Shown here: in pieces, positions 8,529-16,183 of the stretch
How the letters are laid out: each line of letters starts with the position of its first letter
How positions within the stretch are numbered: position 1 is the first letter of the stretch
Assembly: GCA_964457335.1 (NCBI GenBank)
Contig: CAYWGD010000019.1
Coordinates: 17,185 to 81,184, forward strand
Source of the DNA: CAJBVW01 sp964457335
Lineage (GTDB): Bacteria > Myxococcota_A > UBA796 > SXON01
Length of the DNA: 64,000 nt
Direction of reading: 5' to 3'
Program-made: the position numbers and the translations under genes
Notes under the pieces: model-generated
Seen by the model: the letters and a program-made list of their open reading frames with translations, nothing else
Databases searched by the model: none
What the model was told of the DNA's origin: nothing

Positions 8529-8567
8529 ATCGTATGGCCGCCGGCCGCTCGGGTCCACCATGGTGGA
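8529..8567 (-). promoter_or_regulatory. vapBC promoter with 14-bp palindromic operator
   Basis: On the minus strand, TGGACC (8557-8552) and TACGAT (8534-8529) are 17 bp apart. Initiation would fall on the vapB ATG at 8522. The perfect palindrome TCCACCATGGTGGA (8554-8567) overlaps the -35 box, a natural place for VapB/VapC autorepression. The motifs are visible. Their function is inferred from how toxin-antitoxin operons are usually controlled. Confidence 0.55.
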
Positions 8568-8595
8568 AGAAAAGGAGGGGTGGTGCCTCGGGCGA

Positions 8596-8614
8596 GGCGC
8601 GCCTTCATCCCTCG
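8596..8614. repeat. Right copy of 19-bp direct repeat flanking vapBC, overlapping the EamA gene end
   Basis: Identical to 7832-7850. This copy contains the last codons and the TGA of the EamA gene. That is the typical position for an insertion that duplicates the 3' end of a host gene. Confidence 0.8.
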
Positions 8615-9516
8615 CGGTTCACCGCCGCGGCGGGCGCGCGGTGCGCGGTGGTGACGAGCAGCACGCCGGCGAGGATCACGCCGAGGCCGATCCAGCCGGC
8701 CGGATCGAGGCGCTCGCCGCCGAGCCAGGCGCCGAGGAGCACGGCCACGACCGGGTTGACGTAGGCGTAGCTGGTGGCCACCGGCAGGCTCGCGTTCCGG
8801 AGGAGGTAGCCGTAGGCGGTGAACGCCACGAGCGAGCCGAAGGTGACGAGGTACAGCAGCGCGGCGAGGCTCTCGGGGGACGGCGGCACCGCGGCGCGCT
8901 CGCCGGTGAGCAGCGACAGGAGGCCGAGCGCGAGGCCGCCGCCGAGCATCTGGGCCCCGCTCGCCATCGCGCCGGGCGGGAGCGGCAGCACGTGGCTCTG
9001 CACGGAGCCGAGCGCCCACGCGATCGAGCCGCCGGCGAGCAGCAGGGCCATCTCCGGGCTCCCGGACAGCTCGCCGCCCGCGTTCAGCACGACGATGCCG
9101 GCGATGCCGAGCAGGATGCCGGCCCACTGCCGCGCCGGCGGCCGCCGCCCGTAGAACGCGCCGAGCGCCGCGGTGTACACGGGCACGGCGCCCACCAGGA
9201 TCGCGACGAGCCCCGACGACACGGTCTGCTCGGCGAACACGACCGCGCCGTTGCCGCCGAGGAACATGAGCGTGCCGATCCACGCGCACGACCGCGCCTC
9301 CGCGAGGGTGGGGAAACGCAGCCCCCGCGCCCGCGAGACGGCCATGAGCACGAGCCCCGCGACGACGAGCCGCGCGCACGCCATGCGGAAGGGCGGGATC
9401 GTCTCGATCGCGACGCGGATGGCGTAGTAGGTCGAGCCCCACAGGATCCACACCGCCAGGAGCGCGGCGACGAGGAGCCAGCGGGACCGGGCGCTCGACG
9501 GCCCGTCGGGCGTCAA
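8605..9516 (-). CDS. EamA/DMT-family transporter
   Basis: 303 residues with ten likely membrane helices in two EamA repeats. The first begins at WILWGSTYYAIRVAIETIPP and the second near GALGSVQSHVLPLPPGAMASG. The family (RhaT/YedA-like) exports or exchanges small metabolites such as amino acids. The substrate is not visible. The TTG start overlaps the stop of the upstream TPR gene (TTGA), implying translational coupling. Confidence 0.88.
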   Translation of the reverse strand: MTPDGPSSARSRWLLVAALLAVWILWGSTYYAIRVAIETIPPFRMACARLVVAGLVLMAVSRARGLRFPTLAEARSCAWIGTLMFLGGNGAVVFAEQTVSSGLVAILVGAVPVYTAALGAFYGRRPPARQWAGILLGIAGIVVLNAGGELSGSPEMALLLAGGSIAWALGSVQSHVLPLPPGAMASGAQMLGGGLALGLLSLLTGERAAVPPSPESLAALLYLVTFGSLVAFTAYGYLLRNASLPVATSYAYVNPVVAVLLGAWLGGERLDPAGWIGLGVILAGVLLVTTAHRAPAAAVNREG

Positions 9517-10046
9517 AGGGACTTGCCCCCCCGCTTCATGCGCTCGAGGGCCTCGGCCGCCTTGATGCCCTCGGGGTGCTCGGCGGCCTTCGCGGCGCGG
9601 CCCAGCACGTCCATGGCCTCGTCGCGCCGCCCGGTGACGCGCAGGAGCACGCCCAGGTGGTACAGCGCCGCCGTGTCCTCGGGCTTCATCCCGAGCGCCT
9701 CGCGGTACTTCGCCTCGGCGGCGTCGACCTCGCCGGCGGCGAAGAGGTCCTGCCCCTCCGCGACGCGCTCCGTCGCCTCGTGGATGAACTCCACCTCGAT
9801 GAAGGACTTCACGCCCAGGTTCACGAGCAAGAAGCGCAGCGGGCCGGCGAGCGCGAGGGAGAGCCCCTCCGCGGCCACGAGCGCGGCGAGCGGCAGGTCC
9901 GGCAGGAGCGGCTTGCCCTTGTAGGACAGGCGCACCTTCGTGTAGCGCCCCTGGTCGAAGAGCTTCTTAAGCCGGTCGCGGAGCTGCTTGATCGACTCGT
10001 CGATGGCCTCGGGATCGATCTCCCAGCGAAAACCGTCGTTGGCCAT
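9513..10046 (-). CDS. TPR-repeat protein of unknown function
   Basis: 177 residues. The N-terminus (1-45) is charged and helical. Residues 48-78 are hydrophobic (LPLAALVAAEGLSLALAGPL) and may touch the membrane. About 85-165 holds two tetratricopeptide-like repeats (AEAKYREALGMKPEDTAALY and a second). TPR domains mediate protein contacts. The gene is first in a unit with the EamA transporter. No specific partner can be named. Confidence 0.75.
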   Translation of the reverse strand: MANDGFRWEIDPEAIDESIKQLRDRLKKLFDQGRYTKVRLSYKGKPLLPDLPLAALVAAEGLSLALAGPLRFLLVNLGVKSFIEVEFIHEATERVAEGQDLFAAGEVDAAEAKYREALGMKPEDTAALYHLGVLLRVTGRRDEAMDVLGRAAKAAEHPEGIKAAEALERMKRGGKSL

Positions 10047-10090
10047 GCGGGGCTCCGGGACACGCGGTGGGGGGGAGTGCTCTCGGCACC

Positions 10091-10132
10091 GGGGGGGGCG
10101 TTGCGGGGGGGCGTGCCCCCCCGCCCCAAGAG
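10091..10132 (-). terminator. G7/C7 hairpin element, copy A
   Basis: A G8 run, CGTTGC, a G7 run, a short loop, then C7 and GCCCCAAGAG. Read on the minus strand it forms a strong stem about 25 bases after the FabL-like stop and before the TPR gene. There is no U-tract, so intrinsic termination is uncertain. It is one of six dispersed copies. Confidence 0.55.
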
Positions 10133-10157
10133 CAGGAACTTCTAAGCTGGGATCCGG

Positions 10158-10868
10158 CTAGACGAGCGACAAGCCGCCGTCCGCGACGATCACCTGGCCC
10201 GTGATCCACGCGGCCCGGGGGTCGAGCAGGAGCGCGACGGCGCCCGCGATGTCGTCGGGCGTGCCGACGCGCTTCATCGGGGTGAGCGCCTCGGCGGCGG
10301 CGAGCATGCGCTCGCCCTCGGGGAAGTAGCGGAGCGCGTCTGTGCGGACGAGCCCGCCGCAGACCGTGTTGACGCGCACGCGCGGGGCGAGCTCGACGGC
10401 GAGCTGGCGGGTGAGGCCCTCGAGCCCCGCCTTGGCGGCGCCGATGGCGGCGTAGCCGGGCGTGTACTGCCGGCTCCCGAGGCTCGAGAGCCCGATGACG
10501 CACGCGCCGTCGTTGAGCGTCGCGAGCCGGGTGAGGAGCCAGAAGGGCCGGAGCGAGCTCTCGATCGTGAGGTCCCACTGGGCCGTGCGGATCTGGTTCC
10601 ACGGCTTCATGACGCCGATGGCGGCGTTGTGGATCAGCGCGTCGAGCGGGCCCGCGGCGGCGGCCATCTTCTTGAGGTCGGCCTCGCTGCGAACGTCGCC
10701 CTGGACGAGCGCGGCCTCGCCGCCCCGGGCGACCACGTCGGCGGCGACCTCGGCCGCAGCGGCCTCGTTCTGCAGGTAGTTGATCACGACGCGGTTGCCG
10801 GCGGTCGCGAGCTGGCGCGCGATGGCGGCGCCGATGCCGCGGGACCCACCGGTGATCAGGACGTTCAT
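10158..10868 (-). CDS. FabL-like enoyl-[acyl-carrier-protein] reductase (SDR)
   Basis: 236 residues. A Rossmann fold begins with TGGSRGIG at 6-13. The active site reads Tyr139-x6-Lys146, the spacing of enoyl-ACP reductases rather than the Tyr-x3-Lys of ordinary short-chain dehydrogenases. The C-terminal stretch VNTVCGGLVRTDALRYFPEG and ITGQVIVADGGLSLV closely follow Bacillus FabL. It would reduce trans-2-enoyl-ACP with NADPH in the last step of each fatty-acid elongation cycle. The ATG overlaps the murJ stop (ATGA), so the two envelope genes are coupled. Another SDR reductase is the alternative. Confidence 0.85.
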   Translation of the reverse strand: MNVLITGGSRGIGAAIARQLATAGNRVVINYLQNEAAAAEVAADVVARGGEAALVQGDVRSEADLKKMAAAAGPLDALIHNAAIGVMKPWNQIRTAQWDLTIESSLRPFWLLTRLATLNDGACVIGLSSLGSRQYTPGYAAIGAAKAGLEGLTRQLAVELAPRVRVNTVCGGLVRTDALRYFPEGERMLAAAEALTPMKRVGTPDDIAGAVALLLDPRAAWITGQVIVADGGLSLV

Positions 10869-12409
10869 CTGCGGAGCCTCGCGAGCACGCGCGCTCCTAT
10901 CTCGCGGACCTCCGCGATGCCGAACGCCCAGGCCGCTCCGACGAAGGCGAGCCCGCCCGCGCTCCCGAGGACCGCGGTCCGGTAGAGCGCGTCCAGCCGC
11001 GTCCAGGCCGGGGCGCCGAGCGCGGGCCGCAGCGCGAGGCCGACCGCGACGCCCACGACCACGGCGGGCAGCGCGCGGAGCAGGAAGTCGCCGAGCGCGC
11101 CGCGCCCCACGAGGCGGTCGCCGATGTCGCGGCGGAGCAGCACGGCGAGGAGCACGACGTACACGGTGATGCCGACGCTCGACGCGATGGCGAGCCCGGC
11201 GGCGCCGTAGAAGCGGGCGCCGGCCCAGTAGACCGGCAGCGACGCGAGCAGCACGAGGAAGCCGAGCCGCGTGGGCAGCCAGGTCTTGGCGCGGGCGTAG
11301 AAGCCGCGCGCGAACAGGGTCTGCGCGCTCCAGCCGGCGAGGCCGAGCGAGAACCAGCCGAGGCAGGCGCCGAGGACGAGGTGCTCCTCGGCGGTGATGC
11401 GGGCGGTGCCGAACACCGCGGCGCCGACGTCGGGGCCGGCGACCGTGAGCACCACCTGGGAGCCGAACGCCAGGAACAAGGTCAGCTTGACCGAGCGGAG
11501 GATGGTCTGCCACGCCTCGGCGTGCCGGCCCTCGGCAGCAAGCCGCGCGAGCGTGGGGTAGGCCGCGTAGCCCATCGCGTACCCGAACACGCCGATCGGC
11601 ACCATCGCGAGCTTCTTGGCGTACTGGAGCGTCGCGACCGCGCCCTCGGGGAGCTCGGAGGCGAAGAACGTCCAGGCGTAGTCGTCGAAGCCGACGATGC
11701 TGAACGCGAGCATGATCGGGAGCGCGCGGCCGAGGTAGGTGCGGAAGTCGGTGTCGCGGAGGGAGAACGCGAGGCGCCACCGCAGCCCGGACTTCAGCGC
11801 GGCGAGGAGCGGGAGCAGGAAGGGCCCGAAGAAGGCGCCGGCGAGCACGCCCCAGGCGAAGCCCTCGGCGCTCTGGCCCACCAGCCCGCCGACGATGATG
11901 CCGGCGTTGTAGACGAGCGGCGCGAGCGCCGGGATCGCGTGCTTGTCGCGTGCGAGGAGCGCGGCGCCGAGCAGCCCGGAGAGCAGGTGGAAGACCTGCG
12001 CGGGCAGCACGATGCGGGAGAGCCGCACGAGCAGCGCGTGCTCGTCGGGGCCGAAGCCGGGCGCCACCAGCCGGGCGATCTCGGGCGCGAACCACCACGC
12101 GAGCGGGACGAGGACGCCCGCGAGCACGAGGATGAAGTTGGCGACGAGGCTGAACGCCCGCCACGCGCGCTCGTCGTCACCCTTGGCGAGAAAGCCCGTG
12201 AACATCGGGATGAAGACGATGGACAGGGCCCCGCCGGAGACCAGCAGCGAGACGAGGTCGGGCACGCGGAAGGCGGCGGCGTAGGCGTCCGCGGCGGGGG
12301 AGACGCCGAGGACCGTGCCGAGCACGGCGTCGCGTACGAGCCCCATGACCCGCGACGCCAGGAGCGCCAGGGTCCAGATGGCGCCCGCGACGGCGATCTT
12401 CCGGCTCAC
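10865..12409 (-). CDS. murJ: Lipid II flippase MurJ
   Basis: 514 residues, the usual MurJ size, with about 14 membrane helices of the MOP superfamily. The start MSRKIAVAGAIWTLALLASRVMGLVRDAVLG, with the conserved Ser-Arg and Arg-Asp charges and then ADAYAAAFRVPDL, is diagnostic. MurJ moves lipid-linked peptidoglycan precursors across the inner membrane. It overlaps the FabL-like gene downstream and is divergent from the small gene at 12514. Confidence 0.94.
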   Translation of the reverse strand: MSRKIAVAGAIWTLALLASRVMGLVRDAVLGTVLGVSPAADAYAAAFRVPDLVSLLVSGGALSIVFIPMFTGFLAKGDDERAWRAFSLVANFILVLAGVLVPLAWWFAPEIARLVAPGFGPDEHALLVRLSRIVLPAQVFHLLSGLLGAALLARDKHAIPALAPLVYNAGIIVGGLVGQSAEGFAWGVLAGAFFGPFLLPLLAALKSGLRWRLAFSLRDTDFRTYLGRALPIMLAFSIVGFDDYAWTFFASELPEGAVATLQYAKKLAMVPIGVFGYAMGYAAYPTLARLAAEGRHAEAWQTILRSVKLTLFLAFGSQVVLTVAGPDVGAAVFGTARITAEEHLVLGACLGWFSLGLAGWSAQTLFARGFYARAKTWLPTRLGFLVLLASLPVYWAGARFYGAAGLAIASSVGITVYVVLLAVLLRRDIGDRLVGRGALGDFLLRALPAVVVGVAVGLALRPALGAPAWTRLDALYRTAVLGSAGGLAFVGAAWAFGIAEVREIGARVLARLRR

Positions 12410-12513
12410 GACGGCGCGCGTAACCGTGCGCCGGGCGTGGTGCTCGGGGGGCGAGGCGTCGCTTGTGCGCGTGCACGGCGCCCCATAAGGAGGCGGCCGG
12501 AGATCCGACCGCC

Positions 12514-12801
12514 ATGATGTTCCTCGTCCTCCTCGAGCTCAACGGGCGCCCCGCCGACCAGTACCCGGACCTGGAGCGCGCGCTGAAGGCGCTGGGGAAC
12601 TGGTCCAACCGCCTGAAGGGCCAGTGGATCATCGAGAGCCGCTTCAACGCCTCGCAGATCCGCGACCTGCTGAAGCCGCACGTCGTGGCCGGCCAGGACC
12701 GCGTCTTCGTCGCGCGCATCACGCGCAACTGGGCCGGCTCGAACATGGGCGACGGCTTCCAGGAGTGGATGAACCGGCGGAACTTCGACGCGCCGAAGTA
12801 G
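12514..12801 (+). CDS. Small Cas2/VapD-like ferredoxin-fold protein (SinR-type), orphan
   Basis: 95 residues from ATG 12514 (a second ATG follows at once). GGAG lies about 11 bases upstream. The pattern (MMFLVLLELNG, YPDLERALKALGNW, QWIIESRFNASQIRDLL, GQDRVFVARITRNWAG) matches short proteins usually annotated SinR-like or Cas2/VapD-like. In these a conserved start, an ILES/VxS strand and an IRD/L helix form a ferredoxin-like fold. There are no cas genes or repeats nearby. RNase activity is possible but not shown. It stands alone between murJ and the convergent membrane gene. Confidence 0.7.
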   Translation: MMFLVLLELNGRPADQYPDLERALKALGNWSNRLKGQWIIESRFNASQIRDLLKPHVVAGQDRVFVARITRNWAGSNMGDGFQEWMNRRNFDAPK

Positions 12802-12813
12802 TCCCGGCGCGCC

Positions 12814-14577
12814 CTACTCCAGCACCCACACCACCACGCCGGTCCCGTCGTCGAAGGTGCGCTCCTCGGCGATGTGGCCGGCGAAGGGCAGCTTCGCCGT
12901 GGCGAGCCCGTCGGGCCCGTAGAGCGCGGCGTCGAGCGCGACGAAACGCAGGCCGCGCTCGATCAGCCGGGCGGCGGCCGCGGCGCGGCGCGGGGGCTCC
13001 TGCGTGGCGGAGGGCGGGATCGACCGGCCGGTCGTCTGCGGCAGCGTGAGGTCGTCGAGGTCGCGCAGGAGCTTCTCGAGCTCCTGCTCGCGGGCCGTGC
13101 GGCGCTGCATCGTGCGCATGCCCTGCGGCACGTAGACGTTCGGGCGGCCGGTCGCGAGCTGGATCCAGAGCTGGTCGGCCGAGCGGATGGCCGGGTCGAG
13201 GCTCGCCCAGATGGGGATGTCCTCGCGGCGGACCGCGGCGGTGTTCGCGGCGCGGATCGTGGGGAGCGCGAGGACGGCGCCGTCGGCGGGGTGCTCGGCG
13301 ATGAAGGTGGCGAAGGCCGCGGCGGGCGCCGGGAAGGTGGGGAGCGCGCGGCGGTAGCCGGTGAGGTCGAGGGTGTGGAGCAGGACGCCCGCGGCGGCGG
13401 GGACCGCGATCGCCAGCCGCGCCCAGGACCACGGGACGCGGGAGAGCCCGATCCCGGCGGCGACGGCGAGGCCGAGCGCGCCCGGGACGAGCCAGCGGCG
13501 CGGGAAGCGGACCACCGGGACGTGGACCGCCTCGTTGAACGCGACGACCGCGCGCCCGATCGAGCCGGCGGTGGGGCCGTACGTGCGCTCGAGCCAGATG
13601 GCGTTCTCGGCGCTGTCCCCCATCGCGAGGACGAAGCAGAGCGCGGCGGCAAGGAGCCAGGGGAGCGCGCGGAGGGGGCGGAGCGCGGCGAGCGCGAGCG
13701 CGCCGGCGATCGTCGCGAGCGGCACGAAGCCGGGCGCGAGCGTGTAGTCCCAGGGCTTGCCGACGTTCCGCGTCTCCCACTGGTGCCAGACGAAGAGCTG
13801 GACCGCGTTGGTGCCGCGGCGCTGGTCCTCGACATCGCCGACGGGGAGGCCCCAGTACGCCGCGACGAGCGCGAGGCCGCCGACCAGGCCGGCGACGCCG
13901 AACGCGAGGAGGTTGCGACGGGTGGTACCCCAGAGCGCGATGGGCAGGAAGGGGAGCCCGAAGACGGCGTGGTAGGGGCTGTCGAGCGCGACGACGACCC
14001 AGAGGAGGCCCGCGACGACGGGGAGGACGAGGCCCTCGTGCTTCCGGGCGGCCCACGTCGCGAACAGCGCGGCGGCGAGGGGCCAGACCGCCACGTACTC
14101 CGGCGTGCCGTCGGTGATCGCGAGCAGCACCATCGGCTGCACGACGAGCGCGACCCCGGCGAGGAGCCCGGCTGCAGAGGAGCCGCTCAGCGCGCGGACG
14201 AGCAGCGCGGTGGCGAAGCCGGAGGCCCAGAGCAGCGCGAGGACCCAGGCGTCGTAGCCCGCGACGGGCCCGAGGAGCGCGTGGAGCGGCGCCCCGAGCA
14301 CGCTGGAGATCAGCGGCAGGACGACGATCTTGACGCCCTCGGGGAAGCCGACCCGGTCGGTCCAGACGGGGAGGCCCGGGAGCGCGCGCGCCTGGTGGTC
14401 GAGGCCCCAGGCGCCGCGGATCACGTCGGTGCCGGGGGCGCCCAGCACGCCGCCGTTCGCGAACAGCGGCCCGTGCATCCACGACACGACGGCCGCGATC
14501 GCGACGGCGAGCAATAGCTGCTGCGTGCGGGGGGAGAGCCCACGCGTGGGGGGCGCGGGGTCCGGAGGGAGGGCCAC
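12814..14577 (-). CDS. Large polytopic membrane protein, possibly a GT-C-type glycosyltransferase
   Basis: 587 residues. Roughly eleven hydrophobic segments cover residues 20-400, and a soluble C-terminal part (400-587) follows. The overall plan of a long first outer loop (GAPGTDVIRGAWGLDHQARA) with acidic residues, many helices and a periplasmic tail resembles lipid-linked-sugar glycosyltransferases. No exact family motif was recognised. It ends 12 bases from the convergent Cas2-like gene. Function is unknown beyond a probable envelope role. Confidence 0.7.
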   Translation of the reverse strand: MALPPDPAPPTRGLSPRTQQLLLAVAIAAVVSWMHGPLFANGGVLGAPGTDVIRGAWGLDHQARALPGLPVWTDRVGFPEGVKIVVLPLISSVLGAPLHALLGPVAGYDAWVLALLWASGFATALLVRALSGSSAAGLLAGVALVVQPMVLLAITDGTPEYVAVWPLAAALFATWAARKHEGLVLPVVAGLLWVVVALDSPYHAVFGLPFLPIALWGTTRRNLLAFGVAGLVGGLALVAAYWGLPVGDVEDQRRGTNAVQLFVWHQWETRNVGKPWDYTLAPGFVPLATIAGALALAALRPLRALPWLLAAALCFVLAMGDSAENAIWLERTYGPTAGSIGRAVVAFNEAVHVPVVRFPRRWLVPGALGLAVAAGIGLSRVPWSWARLAIAVPAAAGVLLHTLDLTGYRRALPTFPAPAAAFATFIAEHPADGAVLALPTIRAANTAAVRREDIPIWASLDPAIRSADQLWIQLATGRPNVYVPQGMRTMQRRTAREQELEKLLRDLDDLTLPQTTGRSIPPSATQEPPRRAAAAARLIERGLRFVALDAALYGPDGLATAKLPFAGHIAEERTFDDGTGVVVWVLE

Positions 14578-14616
14578 GGGGCCTCGTATCCACCGCGGGG
14601 CCGAAGGCGGCGAGGG

Positions 14617-15180
14617 TCAGTAGTAGAAGTAGGTCCAGAGGTCGGAGTACACGGACTCGTAGTCGATGACCGTGCTCTCGTCGGTCTCCGCGAAGGCCGT
14701 GATGCTCCAGCTGACGGTGTCGTTCACGACGTAGCCGTACAGGAGCACGTCCTCGTAGGTGTAGCCGCCGTCGCCGTACACGTAGGTGGGCGCGAAGGCG
14801 TAGATCCAGCTGGCGCCCGTCCACATCGTCTCGTAGAAGCGCACGTTCTCGCAGGCGTCGCCCGTCATGGTGCCGTCTCCGGCGGTGACGGCGAAGGCGA
14901 AGGTGCAGCCGGGGCAGAGCTCGACCTCGGCGGGGGTGCCCGTCACGGCGTTGACCACGCGGCAGTGCTCCACCCGGCCGTCCAGGCTCGTGGCGACCCA
15001 CTCCTCCCGGCCGTCCCAGCTCGACGCGGTCAGCGCCGCGGCGCCTTCGAAGTAGACCAGGGCCACGCCCGTGTCGATCTTGGGTTCGGCAGTCTCCTCG
15101 GTGTCCCCATCCTTCCCGGTGTCCGTGTCGTCCGCGCCCGAGGCGCACGCGCAGAGTCCGAGGAGGAGGAGGCGACCCAT
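14617..15180 (-). CDS. Small secreted lipoprotein, unknown
   Basis: 187 residues. A short signal ends in a lipobox-like LLGLCAC, so Cys9 or Cys11 would be lipidated. An acidic linker rich in Asp-Thr-Gly (DDTDTGKDGDTEETAEP) follows, then a beta-rich domain with three cysteines (HCRVV, LCPGC) and a Tyr-rich end (SDLWTYFYY). No known domain was recognised. The linker style recurs in secreted proteins at 15701 and 53767. Confidence 0.75.
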   Translation of the reverse strand: MGRLLLLGLCACASGADDTDTGKDGDTEETAEPKIDTGVALVYFEGAAALTASSWDGREEWVATSLDGRVEHCRVVNAVTGTPAEVELCPGCTFAFAVTAGDGTMTGDACENVRFYETMWTGASWIYAFAPTYVYGDGGYTYEDVLLYGYVVNDTVSWSITAFAETDESTVIDYESVYSDLWTYFYY

Positions 15181-15190
15181 GGCGGGCAGT

Positions 15191-15622
15191 CTACCAGACC
15201 GGACGCCGCTCGATGCCGACGTACCGCGTCTCGCCTCGCCGGCCGCGCGCCCGGTTCATCCAGCGCCGCGCGACCGCGTACACCCGGAAGAAGGCGTCGA
15301 CCATCCGGAGGTCGCCCGCCGAGGGGGAGGGCCCGCAGACGAGCTTGTCGTCGACGGCGCCGTCGTCCACGAAGCGGACGACCGCGTGCACCTGCACCTC
15401 GACCTCCGCGCCGAACCCGAGCCGCGGCCCGAGCACCACGGCGTCGAGCGGGTCGCCGTCCGGGGCGGGCCGGTCGGGGACGCAGCCGTAGTTGAACGGG
15501 CACGGGAACGGCGACACGTACTCGATCCGCGCGCCTTCGCGCTTCACGAAGCCGAGCCGCGGCACCTCCACGCGCACGCGCACGCGCGGGGGCACGGCGT
15601 CGGGGGGGACCGTCCCGGACAT
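15191..15622 (-). CDS. Inorganic pyrophosphatase-family protein
   Basis: 143 residues. IEYVSPFPCPFNYGCVPDRP followed by DGDPLDAVVLGPRL is the family I pyrophosphatase signature (FPxNYGxxP...DGDPLD). A metal-binding GAVDDKLVC segment comes later. Such enzymes hydrolyse diphosphate to phosphate and pull biosynthesis forward. The protein is shorter than the common 170-180 residues and its N-terminal strands are reduced. It might therefore be a divergent or specialised paralogue rather than the main cellular enzyme. Confidence 0.78.
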   Translation of the reverse strand: MSGTVPPDAVPPRVRVRVEVPRLGFVKREGARIEYVSPFPCPFNYGCVPDRPAPDGDPLDAVVLGPRLGFGAEVEVQVHAVVRFVDDGAVDDKLVCGPSPSAGDLRMVDAFFRVYAVARRWMNRARGRRGETRYVGIERRPVW

Positions 15623-15676
15623 GCCCCCCGTGTAGCCCGCCGCAGCCGACCCCGGGCCGGTCGGGGGCGGGCCAGC

Positions 15677-15682
15677 TACAAT
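15677..15682 (+). promoter_or_regulatory. -10 box (TACAAT) before the lipoprotein at 15701
   Basis: TACAAT is a near-consensus -10 in a GC-rich region, 18 bases before the ATG. A GGAGGAAG ribosome site lies between them. No clear -35 was seen. Confidence 0.45.
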
Positions 15683-15700
15683 GCGCCGCTGGAGGAAGAC

Positions 15701-16183
15701 ATGCGAATCGCCCCTCTCCTGCTCCTCGTCGCCTGCGGGAACCCCGACACGACGTTCTCCAACGGGACCGGGAACGGCGACGTCGCCGACGGCACCGGCC
15801 GCATGGAGATCGACAAGACCGAGATCGTGATCTCCGAGATCGAGGGGGCCTTCTCGAAGAGCGAGGCGTTCACGATCACGAGCGTCGGGGACACGAACCT
15901 CCTGATCTACGAGATCCGGATCGTGGCCGACGCCGACGACGTCTTCTACTTCGACGAGGTCGAGAACGTGGAGCTCGCGCCGGAGCAGACGGTGACCTAC
16001 AGCGTCGTGGCGCAGCTCGAGGTGGCCGAGCCCTCCGAAGGGCAGCTCCGCGTCCGCACGAACGACCCGGACAACGCCGCGCTCATCGTCCCGCTGAAGG
16101 CCTGGCCGCAGGGCTACGTCCCGCCCGAGGACACCGGCGGCGGCGGCGACACGGGCGATTCCGGCGACACCGGCACCCCCTGA
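15701..16183 (+). CDS. Lipoprotein with ASH/Hydin-like beta domain
   Basis: 160 residues. The signal peptide ends LLLLVACGN, so Cys12 would be lipidated. Residues 35-135 form an Ig-like strand pattern (FTITSVGDTNLLIYEIRI, then LAPEQTVTYSVVAQL and RVRTNDPDNAALIVPLKA). This is the choice-of-anchor/ASPM-SPD2-Hydin pattern also seen in the von Willebrand lipoproteins at 18860 and 20246. The tail is an Asp-Thr-Gly repeat (GGGGDTGDSGDTGTP). A strong GGAGG site precedes the ATG, and its stop overlaps the next start (TGATG). Confidence 0.82.
   Translation: MRIAPLLLLVACGNPDTTFSNGTGNGDVADGTGRMEIDKTEIVISEIEGAFSKSEAFTITSVGDTNLLIYEIRIVADADDVFYFDEVENVELAPEQTVTYSVVAQLEVAEPSEGQLRVRTNDPDNAALIVPLKAWPQGYVPPEDTGGGGDTGDSGDTGTP

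Noticed and set aside
12514..12801. Evidence for a CRISPR-Cas locus from the Cas2-like protein
   Set aside because: No Cas1, effector or repeat array anywhere in the window. Cas2-like folds also occur in VapD and SinR-type proteins.
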